Made by a program: the position numbers and the translations under genes | Assembly: GCF_030063305.1 (NCBI RefSeq) | Contig: NZ_JASISV010000001.1 | Span: forward strand, 806,001 to 870,000 | DNA length: 64,000 nucleotides | Direction of reading: 5' to 3' | Source of the DNA: Salinibacterium sp. G-O1 | Lineage (GTDB): Bacteria; Actinomycetota; Actinomycetes; Actinomycetales; Microbacteriaceae | Shown here: positions 17,534-25,927 of the stretch, one piece after another | Layout: each line of letters opens with the position of its first letter | Numbering within the stretch: the stretch's first letter is position 1 | Notes under the pieces: model-generated | What the model was told of the DNA's origin: nothing | The model's input: the letters and a program-made list of their open reading frames with translations, nothing else | Database searches by the model: none

Positions 17534-17659
17534 ACGCCGTGCGCCGGTGTGGCACCTCGGAGCATCGAGTCTCTGCCGTGCCGGTTCCGACGAATCGCGC
17601 ATTCCGTGGGCTTGCATCGTCGCGTAACCGCGCGGTTTGGCGGCCGTGCCGGTGGGGCG

Positions 17660-17679
17660 TCGAGTCCCTGCCGGGGCAC
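17660..17679 (+). repeat. Second exact copy of the tRNA 3' end
   Basis: It matches 17483-17502 over 20 nt and lies 158 nt beyond the tRNA. No integrase or mobile gene lies between the copies. The interval 17534-17698 otherwise holds no gene. Confidence 0.78.
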
Positions 17680-17698
17680 CGGCAAACGCGCAGACTAA

Positions 17699-18565
17699 CT
17701 AGCGTTCGCTGCGGAACGAGTTCGCGACGACCGGATTGCTGATCGTGCCGATGCGTTCGATCTCGACCTCAACGACGTCGCCGGGTTGCAGCAACCACGG
17801 TGGGGTGCGGGAGTAACCGACGCCCGACGGAGTGCCCGTGCAAATGACGTCCCCGGGATTGAGCGTGAAGCTGTGCGATAAAAGGGAAAGAACCTCGCCC
17901 AGTTCATAAATCATGTTCTTGGTGTTGCCGTCCTGGACCTGTTCACCATTGACACGAGTCTGCACGCGCAGGCCGTCGCGCAGGTCTCCCACTTCGTCGA
18001 CAGTCACGAGAGGCCCCAGGGGTCCGCTGTTGTCCCCGTTCTTGCCGAGGATCCACTGCGACGTAAGTTTCTGCGCCCGGCGCGAGGTCACGTCGTTGAA
18101 CGCCGAATACCCCATGACTGCCGCGCGAGCCGTATCGGCATCCGCATCGATGAGGGGTATGCCAATGTAGGCGGCGATTTCGCCCTCCCAATCGATGCCA
18201 TCCTCGTTGGAGGGCACCGGGATGGGAGCGCCACTCACCGTGAGAGACGAGGTCCAACGCGCGAAGAGTGTCGGATACTCCGGGAGGCCAGCATCGCTGT
18301 AGCTTCCCTCGAGCACGTGGGCGAGGTAGTTGAGCCCGATGCAAATAACTCGCGCTCCCGGCAACACGGGAGGCACCAACTGCAGCTGGTCGAGCGGAAC
18401 TACGTTTCCGCCCTCGGAGGAGTAGCTGGCAAGCGCGGCGGCCGGCGACCCCCAGAACGTCTCGAGGTCGGTGAGGATTCGTGCAGCGTCCACCCCGTCC
18501 TTGGTCGTCAACGCTGCGACGAACGTATCGCTCCCCTGGGAGAGTCGCGCTCCAACAAGCCTCAT
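17699..18565 (-). CDS. Fumarylacetoacetate hydrolase-family protein
   Basis: A 288-residue member of the FAH superfamily, which hydrolyses or decarboxylates beta-diketo acids and related enols in aromatic breakdown. Seen: CIGLNYLAHV, then DWEGEIAAYIG (acidic metal ligands), GYSAFNDVTSRRAQK, QWILGKNGD, and CTGTPSGVGYSRTPPWLLQPGD near the C-terminus. The exact substrate is not readable. It is divergent from the DUF3500-SnoaL-IclR operon and belongs with the catabolic island. ATG start with AAAGGCG upstream. Confidence 0.87.
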   Translation of the reverse strand: MRLVGARLSQGSDTFVAALTTKDGVDAARILTDLETFWGSPAAALASYSSEGGNVVPLDQLQLVPPVLPGARVICIGLNYLAHVLEGSYSDAGLPEYPTLFARWTSSLTVSGAPIPVPSNEDGIDWEGEIAAYIGIPLIDADADTARAAVMGYSAFNDVTSRRAQKLTSQWILGKNGDNSGPLGPLVTVDEVGDLRDGLRVQTRVNGEQVQDGNTKNMIYELGEVLSLLSHSFTLNPGDVICTGTPSGVGYSRTPPWLLQPGDVVEVEIERIGTISNPVVANSFRSER

Positions 18566-18668
18566 GCCGCGCCTTTCTGTGCGATCGATGCAGGCTCACG
18601 ACACAGCGACCCTGCTTGAGTTAGAGCCTGAGCCCAGCGGCAACGGCGGTCAACTGCCTGTCTCACTT

Positions 18669-18679
18669 CACGGGACACC
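18669..18679 (+). promoter_or_regulatory. CACGGGACACC motif, candidate operator
   Basis: This motif in the FAH/DUF3500 divergent region matches 10 of 11 bases with 25821-25831 in the other divergent promoter of the island. Binding by the island's IclR protein is an inference. Confidence 0.35.
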
Positions 18680-18690
18680 TCCTACGGCAG

Positions 18691-18704
18691 ACAGCTTTTG
18701 CTGT
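18691..18704. promoter_or_regulatory. ACAGC-TTTT-GCTGT palindrome, candidate operator
   Basis: A perfect 5+5 dyad with a 4-nt spacer, just before the -10-like TTCAAT (18707-18712). That hexamer stands 6 nt ahead of GTG 18719, which directly precedes the ATG of the DUF3500 gene. Confidence 0.4.
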
Positions 18705-18721
18705 GCTTCAATAGCGACGTG

Positions 18722-19948
18722 ATGAGCGAAGACGCTGGTTTCCGGCAATATCTGTACCCGCCAAGTGATGAGCGAATCGTCGGCCTGAGAGGGCTCGATG
18801 CGTACTCTTACCGGGCGGCCGCGAAGCACGATGCGTTCACGGGAGAACTGATCCGCGGCTGGCAACCGCTCTACCCGGTGCCCTTCGTCGGCGTCACATC
18901 CGACGGCACGATCATTCCGGATCTCTTCGACGCCGCCCCCAACGACGCCCCGGTTGCAGCAATGGTCGATGCAGCCGCCGCTGCGCTTGCGACGTTGACG
19001 CCCGCCCAGCGCGAAGCGATCCAATATCCGGTGGATGCTGTGGAGTGGCAGTCGTGGGCGAACCCCGAGTTCATGCAGCACGACACCGGTCTCCGACTGG
19101 AATTCCTTGACGTCCGCGCTCGCGACGCGCTCCTGGGGCTGCTCGATGCGACGCTGAGTTCGAGCGGCGCGACGCTTGCCCGGAAGCTCATGCACATTAA
19201 CGGCTACCTGGGTGGGCTCACCGGCCTCGAACCCATCATGAACGAGTTCAGCTACAACATCGCCGTGTACGGCACGCCCTCACTCACGGAGCCCTGGGGC
19301 TGGCAAATCTTTGGACACCACCTAGCCCTGAACTGTGCGGTGGTGGCAAACCAGTTGGTGATCTCGCCAATCTTCTTCGGCGCCGAGCCGGACAAGCTGC
19401 ACGATGACGACGATCCGGCTCTCACTCCGCGCGTGATGAAAGCCCGAGCATTCCTGGATTCGCTGACCCCTGCGCAAAAAAACGATGCCGTGCTTTTCGA
19501 CTCTATGGTCGACCCTGCCATGCCGGTCGGCCGCATCCACCCGGGCGACGAGCGGCACCTTGCTGGCGCATTTCAGGACAACCGCGTGATCCCCTACGAG
19601 GGAGTCTGCGCAGCAGAGCTTGGATCGGATGCGAGAGGAAGGCTCCGAGAACTGGTTCGCGAGTTCATCGACTACTTGCCAGAGGGCCCAGCGTTGGCCA
19701 GGCAGCGGGAAATCGAGGACCACTTCGACGACACCTGGATCTCGTGGATCGGCGGGACCGGCCCTGTCGACGTGTTTTACGTTCGGGTGCAAAGCCCCGT
19801 GGTAATTCTCGAACTCGATCACCACTGCGGTGTCTTTCTGAGTAACACCGAGCCTGCGGGATTCCACATCCACACCATTGTGCGCACCCCCAACGGGAAC
19901 GACTACGGCAGGGCGCTGCTGCGCCAACGTGAGGCCAACCGTGACTGA
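18722..19948 (+). CDS. DUF3500 family protein
   Basis: A 408-residue protein recognised as DUF3500-like from its overall layout: long helical N-terminal half, KLMHINGYLGGL, WGWQIFGHHLALNCAV, FGAEP, and a C-terminal segment ILELDHHCGVFLSNTEPAGFHIHTIVRTPNGNDYG. Many conserved His residues (GHHLAL, DHHCG, GFHIHT) suggest a metal site. No catalytic activity is known to me. It starts the plus-strand operon that continues into the SnoaL-like and IclR genes with overlapping stops and starts. The start could be GTG 18719 if the transcript is leaderless. Confidence 0.75.
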   Translation: MSEDAGFRQYLYPPSDERIVGLRGLDAYSYRAAAKHDAFTGELIRGWQPLYPVPFVGVTSDGTIIPDLFDAAPNDAPVAAMVDAAAAALATLTPAQREAIQYPVDAVEWQSWANPEFMQHDTGLRLEFLDVRARDALLGLLDATLSSSGATLARKLMHINGYLGGLTGLEPIMNEFSYNIAVYGTPSLTEPWGWQIFGHHLALNCAVVANQLVISPIFFGAEPDKLHDDDDPALTPRVMKARAFLDSLTPAQKNDAVLFDSMVDPAMPVGRIHPGDERHLAGAFQDNRVIPYEGVCAAELGSDARGRLRELVREFIDYLPEGPALARQREIEDHFDDTWISWIGGTGPVDVFYVRVQSPVVILELDHHCGVFLSNTEPAGFHIHTIVRTPNGNDYGRALLRQREANRD

Positions 19949-20327
19949 CGACATACGTTCGGCGGCGCAACAGCTTCTCTATGACTATGGAGCGATTGCC
20001 GACGCAAAGAACATCCACGCGGCTCTTGAGCACTTTCGCCACGCCACTGTCACTTTTCCGCAGGGCTCAGCATCGGGTGACTTGCAACTCACCGAGCTGT
20101 ACTCGAGTCTGTGGGGCAAGCCCAATCAGCATCGTCACATCATCACGAACGTTCGGCTTGTTGACTCAGAACTGGGGTACTCTGCCAAAGCCTTATATAC
20201 CCGGTGGGAGTTCACGCCTGCCCCACTGATGACAACGATGGGAGAGTACGAGATGTCGTTCTCACGCCACGATCGAGTCTGGGCAGTTGACTCTCTCGTC
20301 GTCACCCGCACCTGGCAGGTGAGCTGA
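19941..20327 (+). CDS. SnoaL/NTF2-like small protein
   Basis: A 128-residue protein with the cone-shaped NTF2 pattern: helix (AAQQLLYDYGAIADAKNIHAALEHF), HATVTFPQG, HHHxx-like QHRHIITNVRL, and closing strands ending VWAVDSLVVTRTWQVS. SnoaL-like domains serve as small hydrolases, isomerases, or ring-hydroxylating dioxygenase small subunits. No large subunit is present. GTG start overlaps the DUF3500 stop by 8 nt and its stop overlaps the IclR ATG by 1 nt. Function likely lies in the same pathway as its neighbours. Confidence 0.7.
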   Translation: MTDDIRSAAQQLLYDYGAIADAKNIHAALEHFRHATVTFPQGSASGDLQLTELYSSLWGKPNQHRHIITNVRLVDSELGYSAKALYTRWEFTPAPLMTTMGEYEMSFSRHDRVWAVDSLVVTRTWQVS

Positions 20328-21085
20328 TGTCCATCTTCGGACGCGCGACGACCATTCTCAACATCATCGCCGAAGGCCGTGGGCAACTCTCGCTTACCGA
20401 ACTTTCACAACGCAGCGGCCTGCCCCGCTCGAGCGTTCACCGCATCATTCAAGAACTCGAACGTGAGTGCTTCGTCATTCGCGCGTCGTCTGCCGGTGGC
20501 TATTCCCTGGGCCCAGGGGTGCTGAAATTTGGGATGAACAGCCATCTGCAGCTCGTCGCAGGCATGCGTCCGCTGCTCACCTCACTCGCTCGGGCAGTGA
20601 ACGAAAATGTGGAATTGGCCATCTTCAGTGGCCGCGAAGTTGTCGTCGTGGACCAAGTGTCATCGACAGCGCGGCTTCACGCAGTGACCCAGGTTGGCAA
20701 GAGCTTCTCCCTGCACGGAAGTTGCATCGGCAAAGTCTTGCTCGCCCAACTGCCCGACTGGAAGGTGCGAGAAATTCTGCCAGACGTTCTCGCCGGCCAC
20801 ACAAACAAGACCATTACTGACGTGGACAAATTCATCGTCGAGCTCGATCAGGTACGCGCCACTAATTTGGCGTTCGACCACGAAGAACGCGATGTGGGTA
20901 TTTCTGCCGTTGCGACGTGCATCCAAAACTCGGCAGGCGTCAATCAAGCTGTCGCCATCGTCGCCCCGACCGAGCGATTCGACGTGTTGAAGGCGCTTTT
21001 CGTCGAGCGACTCACCAAGCTGCAGGGAAGCTTCGACACCCGAAGCATTCTGTTCGACCCACGGAACCTGCCTTCGGCTGTCTGA
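20327..21085 (+). CDS. IclR-family transcriptional regulator
   Basis: A 252-residue regulator. An N-terminal winged helix (residues about 1-70, with LSLTELSQRSGLPRSSVHRIIQELE as the helix-turn-helix) precedes the IclR effector domain, with AIFSGREVVVVDQV, GSCIGKVLLAQL and LAFDHEERDVGISAVATCI. IclR proteins bind small organic acids and control catabolic genes. Its location inside the island, between the hydrolase/DUF3500 genes and the ABC importer, makes local control likely. The repeated CACGGGA(C/T)ACC motif in both divergent promoters is one candidate site. Confidence 0.92.
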   Translation: MSIFGRATTILNIIAEGRGQLSLTELSQRSGLPRSSVHRIIQELERECFVIRASSAGGYSLGPGVLKFGMNSHLQLVAGMRPLLTSLARAVNENVELAIFSGREVVVVDQVSSTARLHAVTQVGKSFSLHGSCIGKVLLAQLPDWKVREILPDVLAGHTNKTITDVDKFIVELDQVRATNLAFDHEERDVGISAVATCIQNSAGVNQAVAIVAPTERFDVLKALFVERLTKLQGSFDTRSILFDPRNLPSAV

Positions 21086-21117
21086 ATCCTGTTTCCGCGC
21101 TCTCTCTTTTCGCCGCG

Positions 21118-22641
21118 TCAGCCGAGGTAGCTTGACAATAGTCGCGCATCAGCGAGCAACTCTGACGGCATGCCCTCGAGCGTGATCTCACCCTGGCTGA
21201 GCACCATTGCGCGGTCGGCCAGCGCCAGCGCGCGCTCAACGCTTTGCTCGACGATAATCATCGCGACTCCGGAATCGCGAATCGCACCGAGGGCCTCATA
21301 AACTTCGTCGACCGCGATTGGCGAAAGCCCCAGAGAGATCTCGTCGAACACCACAAGGGTGGGCGCAGACATGAGCGCCCGGCCAATAGCCAACATCTGC
21401 TGCTGCCCGCCCGACAAGGCGGTGCCGGAGTTTTTACGTCGCTGTTTGAGGATGGGAAAGATCGAGTACACGGCCTCGAGTCGCTCGGCTTTCACGTGCT
21501 TGCGCGCATCCAGGCCCCCAGCGATGAGGTTCTCCTCAATCGAGAGGGTCCCAAAAATCTTGCGACCTTCCATGCACTGAGCAACACCCAGCGCGGTGAC
21601 CTCGTCAGGGCGGAGGCCCGCGATGGACTTTCCCGCGAACGAGATCGTTCCCGACGTGAGCGGCACTGCTCCGGCGAGGGCGCGAGCCATCGTCGTCTTG
21701 CCCGCACCATTGGCCCCGAGCAAAGCAATGCATTCACCCGGCTGCACATCGAACGAAACTCCCTTGAGGGCGTTGAGGCCTCCGTACCGCACCCACACGT
21801 CATCGACCGCCAGCAGCGGGGCATCGGATACAGGTTTGGCCACGCTCACCAGCGATGTGAGTGAGGCACGGATGCCTGCGCGCTTATCCTCGTCGAACGG
21901 AGTCGGTTCAGCGCTGTCAGCGATCGAGCCAAGGTAGAGGGAAGCGACAACCGGGTCCGCGAGGACCTTCGGGGTTTCGTCGACGGTAACCAACTTGCCG
22001 AAATCGAGAACGGCGGTGCGGTCACAGCAGCGGGAAATTACATCCATCACATGCTCGATGAGCACCATCGACTCAACCTCGGTGCGCAGGCTCTGGATGA
22101 TCGTGATGAGTTCGTCTGTTTCCGCACGAACAAGTCCGGCCCCGATTTCGTCGAGGAGGAGCACCCGTGGCTTGAGCGCCAACGCTCGCGCGAGTTCCAA
22201 CCGCTTGCGGCGCAGCAGCGGCAACTTGCCCGCAGTCTCATGCGCGAACGGGGCGAGTCCGAGGCGATCCAGGATGCCCCCGACGAACGGCTCGAGTTCA
22301 CGCTGCGAAATGTGGTGACCCGAGTTTGTTGCCGCCAGACGCACGTTATCGGCCACGGTCATCCGTGTGAACGGACGCGGTATTTGGTAGGTCCGGCCAA
22401 TGCCCATTCGGGCGCGGTCGGCAGAGCTGAGCTTGCTGATGTCGCGACCGTCGAACGTAACCGAGCCCGAGTTCGGGGTCAGCGCCCCGCCGATGACGCC
22501 GATGAGCGTGCTCTTTCCCGCACCGTTAGGGCCGATGACCCCCAATACCTCGCCGGGCGCAACCTCCAGTGAGAGACTGTCGAGCGCCCGCACACCGCCG
22601 TAAGACTTCGTTATTGACGTGAGTTGCAATACGGCGGTCAC
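21118..22641 (-). CDS. Fused LivG-LivF ABC transporter ATPase
   Basis: A 507-residue protein with two complete nucleotide-binding domains in one chain. The LivG-like half (residues 1-240) has Walker A GPNGAGKS and Walker B RVLLLDEIGAGL, but the signature reads KLPLLRRKRLELARAL instead of LSxGQ. The LivF-like half (about 275-507) has GANGAGKT, the canonical signature ALSGGQQQMLAIGRAL and TLVVFDEISLGL. In typical branched-chain amino acid importers these are two subunits. Overlaps the LivM stop (ATGA), so it is the last gene of the transporter operon. Confidence 0.93.
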   Translation of the reverse strand: MTAVLQLTSITKSYGGVRALDSLSLEVAPGEVLGVIGPNGAGKSTLIGVIGGALTPNSGSVTFDGRDISKLSSADRARMGIGRTYQIPRPFTRMTVADNVRLAATNSGHHISQRELEPFVGGILDRLGLAPFAHETAGKLPLLRRKRLELARALALKPRVLLLDEIGAGLVRAETDELITIIQSLRTEVESMVLIEHVMDVISRCCDRTAVLDFGKLVTVDETPKVLADPVVASLYLGSIADSAEPTPFDEDKRAGIRASLTSLVSVAKPVSDAPLLAVDDVWVRYGGLNALKGVSFDVQPGECIALLGANGAGKTTMARALAGAVPLTSGTISFAGKSIAGLRPDEVTALGVAQCMEGRKIFGTLSIEENLIAGGLDARKHVKAERLEAVYSIFPILKQRRKNSGTALSGGQQQMLAIGRALMSAPTLVVFDEISLGLSPIAVDEVYEALGAIRDSGVAMIIVEQSVERALALADRAMVLSQGEITLEGMPSELLADARLLSSYLG

Positions 22642-23606
22642 GAGAAGTTCCTCTCTTTCTGAAGGGCGAGGGTGAAGGTGCCCCAGATGCCGTTCGGCAT
22701 GAACCGGATGACCAGCACGAGAACCACGCCGACAACCGCCATGTGAATCTCAGGGAATTGGATGAGAAACTCACCAAGCAAGACGATGAAGACGGCGCCG
22801 ATCCACGGTCCCACCTTGGTGCCCATGCCCCCGATGATGGCGACCGAAACAATTTCGATAGTCCAGCTGATGCCGAACCCGCCGTTCGGCTGAACAATGC
22901 CCTGATTGAGCGCCTGAACCGAACCTACGATGGCAATGAGCGCACCCGAGAGCCCGAACGCCCAGAGCTTGGTGCGGTAGGTGCGCACGCCCAGCTGGCT
23001 TGCCACATCCTCGTCATCTCGCACCGCCTGCATCCGGTACGACCAGCGACTGCGCAGAAGCACCAAAACGCACACAATGACCAGCACGGCGATGGCGAGC
23101 GCGATCCAGTACAACTCAAACGCCTTCGGGGCTCGGGCGGTGAGGAAGATGCCCGCCTGGCCACCAAACCACGGGCTGTTGACCACGAAGATGCGCAGCG
23201 CTTCGGCGAGCGCGAGCGTTCCGACGGTGAAGTACAGCCCGCGGAGCCGGAACAGCGCTGGGCTGACAATCAGGGCGAAGAGTCCCGCAACTACGGCGGC
23301 AAGAATCATGCACAGCACGATCGGAAGCCCCGCGTTGCTGGCCAGTGCCATCGTGTACACCCCGAGTCCGAAGAACGCTGCAGAGCCGAGCGACACCAGC
23401 CCCGTGTACCCGGCGGCAATGTTCCAGGCCGCGGCCAGAGCTCCGAGCTGAAGGATGCGGAAGCCGACCTCCTGTTGATAGGTTCCTGCAACGTAGGGCA
23501 CCACGAAGGCGATCGCGGCCAGCGCGGCGACGATGATGAAATCCCTTCTGCCCACGCGGGTGGGAGTCGCGATGCGACTCAGTAAAACGGACATGCCATT
23601 TTTCAC
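22638..23606 (-). CDS. LivM-like ABC importer permease
   Basis: A 322-residue polytopic permease of the branched-chain amino acid (HAAT) type, with about eight to nine hydrophobic segments. The family landmarks YTGLVSLGSAAFFGLGVYT near the N-terminus and IGGMGTKVGPWIGAVFIVLLGEFL near the C-terminus are present. It should pair with the LivH-like protein to form the channel. The GTG start overlaps the LivH stop (GTGA); an ATG four codons downstream is an alternative. Confidence 0.9.
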   Translation of the reverse strand: MKNGMSVLLSRIATPTRVGRRDFIIVAALAAIAFVVPYVAGTYQQEVGFRILQLGALAAAWNIAAGYTGLVSLGSAAFFGLGVYTMALASNAGLPIVLCMILAAVVAGLFALIVSPALFRLRGLYFTVGTLALAEALRIFVVNSPWFGGQAGIFLTARAPKAFELYWIALAIAVLVIVCVLVLLRSRWSYRMQAVRDDEDVASQLGVRTYRTKLWAFGLSGALIAIVGSVQALNQGIVQPNGGFGISWTIEIVSVAIIGGMGTKVGPWIGAVFIVLLGEFLIQFPEIHMAVVGVVLVLVIRFMPNGIWGTFTLALQKERNFS

Positions 23607-24487
23607 AGCGAGCGCCTCCGATTCAGAATTCCGTTGGGCGCGATGGCCAGAAGAACGATGAGCATGACCAGACCTACAAATGTGCGGTATCCGTCGCCGA
23701 AGAAGTAGGCGCCGAGCGACTGGAAGATGCCGAGTGCTATTCCTCCCACAAAGGTGCCCATGATGTTTCCGAGACCACCGAGCACGATGATGGCGAAAGC
23801 GGTGAGCAGATATTCCGAGCCGGACGATGGGGTGAACGAGAAGCAGAGGGCGATGAGCACGCCGCCGATCGCCGACAAGCCGCCGTTGAGAGCGAAGGTG
23901 CCCCACCGGATGCGGCTCACGTGGATGCCGACGATTGCCGCAGAAATTGGATCTTCCGAGCTCGCGCGTAGCGAGCGACCGAATGAGGTTCGCGTGACCA
24001 GCGCCCATACGGCCAGACACACGGCCAGCGAAATTCCGAAACCGATGAGATAAATCGTCGGGAGGTTGATGGGGCCGATAGCGATCGTTTCTCGACTGAA
24101 AATGGTGTCAAGGGAGCGACTGTCGCCAGAGAAAATCCGGATAAACAGATTCTCGAGAATGATGGCCAGTGCGAATGTGGTGAGCAACCCGGCTTCCTCG
24201 CCGTGCCGCGCGACGGGGGCCAGGATGAAGCGCTGAACGGGCGCCATGAAGAGGAAGCCGAGCACGAAGACGATGGGCAGGGCGAGCAGTGGGCTGATGC
24301 CCCAGAACGCCGAAAGGTAGTAGGCCATGTAAGCGCCGAGGACGACTATCTGGCCGTGTACAAGGTTGACGAGCTTCATGACACCCAACACCAGTGAGAG
24401 TCCCACTGCGCTGAGGGCGATTAGCCCACCAAGAAGGGCTCCGCCAAGGACTGTGTTTGTCAGTCCCACCGGGTCGATCGAGTTCAT
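23603..24487 (-). CDS. LivH-like ABC importer permease
   Basis: A 294-residue permease of the branched-chain amino acid family: GGLIALSAVGLSLVLGVMKLVNLVHGQIVVLGAYMAYYL at the N-terminus and the conserved IVLGGLGNIMGTFVGGIALGI loop. Translation may begin at GTG 24502 instead of ATG 24487. It follows the binding-protein gene after a strong hairpin, so its expression should be lower than that of the binding protein. Substrate is more likely an aromatic or other organic acid than an amino acid, judged only by context. Confidence 0.9.
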   Translation of the reverse strand: MNSIDPVGLTNTVLGGALLGGLIALSAVGLSLVLGVMKLVNLVHGQIVVLGAYMAYYLSAFWGISPLLALPIVFVLGFLFMAPVQRFILAPVARHGEEAGLLTTFALAIILENLFIRIFSGDSRSLDTIFSRETIAIGPINLPTIYLIGFGISLAVCLAVWALVTRTSFGRSLRASSEDPISAAIVGIHVSRIRWGTFALNGGLSAIGGVLIALCFSFTPSSGSEYLLTAFAIIVLGGLGNIMGTFVGGIALGIFQSLGAYFFGDGYRTFVGLVMLIVLLAIAPNGILNRRRSL

Positions 24488-24520
24488 CCGAGGGTCATCC
24501 ACATCGTTGTAGGGGGTGGT

Positions 24521-24546
24521 GGGGCCGACACGAGAGTGTCGGCCCC
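24521..24546 (-). terminator. Attenuating hairpin between binding protein and LivH
   Basis: A perfect 11-bp stem (24521-24531 with 24536-24546) and GAGA-type loop lie 14 nt after the binding-protein stop. Partial termination here would raise the binding protein over the permeases. Confidence 0.72.
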
Positions 24547-24559
24547 ATGAGCGTCAGGG

Positions 24560-25789
24560 CTAGGGAACGGGGAAGAGTAATTCTCCGGTCGCCTGTTCCA
24601 GCGGCCACACGATGACCGGAACCCCGTCTTGCCACTGCGATGAGACCACGGGGATCTTCGCTGCGTGCTCATCGTCGAACTTCACGGGTCCGACCGCGTA
24701 CGTGTCGTCGGTTTTTCCGATGGCGTCGTTGATGGCGTCTTTATCGAGAGTCCCTGCGGCCGCGATCGCGTCCATCAGCACCATTGCCGCGGTGTAGCTG
24801 TCGGCGATGTGCTGGCTCGACGTCAGGCCGGTCTCGGCTTCGAAAGCCTCCTTGAGCTCTTCAGCACCGGGGTAGCCAAACGACGGGTCCCAGTACGCTC
24901 CGACGATGACGCCATCGGCGAGGTCTCCGAGGGCTTCGGCGAACTGAACAGGCTCCGCGCCCTTCTCCGCAACGATGACCTTGGGAGTCCACCCGATAGC
25001 GGCCATTTGCTTACGGATCGAGATCGCGGCGGGTGTGATCGACGAAATGAGGACGATGTCAGCTCCCGACTCTTTGGCCTTCTGGATCGCGGCCGAGAAG
25101 TCGGTGTTGTCTGCGGGGAATTCGATGTTCCCGGCGATGGAATACCCGTAGTCGGCAGCTACGGCCGGCCAAATCTCATTGCCGATTGCCTGCCCATCGG
25201 GGCCGTTGTCGTGAAGGATGAAGACCTGTTTGTTGGTTTCGACCCCGTTCGCATCGAGTGCTTCGAAGGGGGCGACCGCCTGGTCGGCCACCGAGAAGAA
25301 GATGTCCCACGCGTATGTCCATGTCTTGACCGACTTGAACACCTCAATCGGAGCGCACTCTGCGACGAAGGGAACGCCCTGGGCGTCGGCAACGACGGCC
25401 CCGGGGTTCACCAGGTCAGGAGTACACGAACCCAGCAGAGCATCCACCTTGGTAGACGAGATGAGAGTCTTGATCGCCGAGGTGACCTCGTTTGGGTCTG
25501 TCTTATCGTCAACGAGCGTCAGTTCAACGTCGCGGGCCGTTCCATCGATCATGATGCCGCCGTTGGCATTGACCTCATCAACGGCGTGCTGATAACCCCA
25601 CTTGAGAAAGCTGCCGAAGCCGGCGAGCGCGCCGCTCAGCGGAATTGTCGCCCCGATCCGGATGGGTTCTGAGGAATCAGATGTTCCGCCGTCCGCTCCG
25701 ATGGGGGAGCAGCCTGCGAGCGCCAGCGCGGCCGCGGTGATGAACGCGAGACCGCCGGCCAGGCGTTTGCGTCGTGAATTAAGGTGCAT
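24560..25789 (-). CDS. Substrate-binding lipoprotein of LivK type
   Basis: A 409-residue extracytoplasmic binding protein. A lipoprotein signal peptide ends in LALAGCS (Cys at about residue 27), and a type I periplasmic binding fold follows: IRIGATIPLSGALAGFG, DVELTLVDDKTDPNEV, GSCTPDL, VFILHDNGPDGQAIG, DIVLISSITPAAI. It captures the ligand for the LivHM/GF importer. The ATG has AAAGGAG upstream. It is divergent from the flavin monooxygenase, suggesting co-regulation of uptake and breakdown. Confidence 0.93.
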   Translation of the reverse strand: MHLNSRRKRLAGGLAFITAAALALAGCSPIGADGGTSDSSEPIRIGATIPLSGALAGFGSFLKWGYQHAVDEVNANGGIMIDGTARDVELTLVDDKTDPNEVTSAIKTLISSTKVDALLGSCTPDLVNPGAVVADAQGVPFVAECAPIEVFKSVKTWTYAWDIFFSVADQAVAPFEALDANGVETNKQVFILHDNGPDGQAIGNEIWPAVAADYGYSIAGNIEFPADNTDFSAAIQKAKESGADIVLISSITPAAISIRKQMAAIGWTPKVIVAEKGAEPVQFAEALGDLADGVIVGAYWDPSFGYPGAEELKEAFEAETGLTSSQHIADSYTAAMVLMDAIAAAGTLDKDAINDAIGKTDDTYAVGPVKFDDEHAAKIPVVSSQWQDGVPVIVWPLEQATGELLFPVP

Positions 25790-25820
25790 CGCGAATCTCC
25801 TTTGATTGCGGTCCGGGTGG

Positions 25821-25831
25821 CACGGGATACC
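25821..25831 (+). promoter_or_regulatory. CACGGGATACC motif, candidate operator
   Basis: It matches 18669-18679 in 10 of 11 bases. A second dyad, TCCCG-TATTC-CGGGA, lies near 25869-25883 in the same divergent region between the binding protein and the monooxygenase. Confidence 0.38.
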
Positions 25832-25914
25832 CCATGATCAAACCCGGCTGGCCCGCGAACAACTTTCCATCCCGTATTCCGGGACAGAACTTCGGGGGCC
25901 GCTTTCACAACTTC

Positions 25915-25920
25915 TAGGCT
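25915..25920 (+). promoter_or_regulatory. -10 element of monooxygenase operon (leaderless)
   Basis: TAGGCT lies 7 nt before the GTG at 25928 and matches TANNNT. No ribosome-binding site is visible. Confidence 0.52.
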
Positions 25921-25927
25921 CGGCGAC

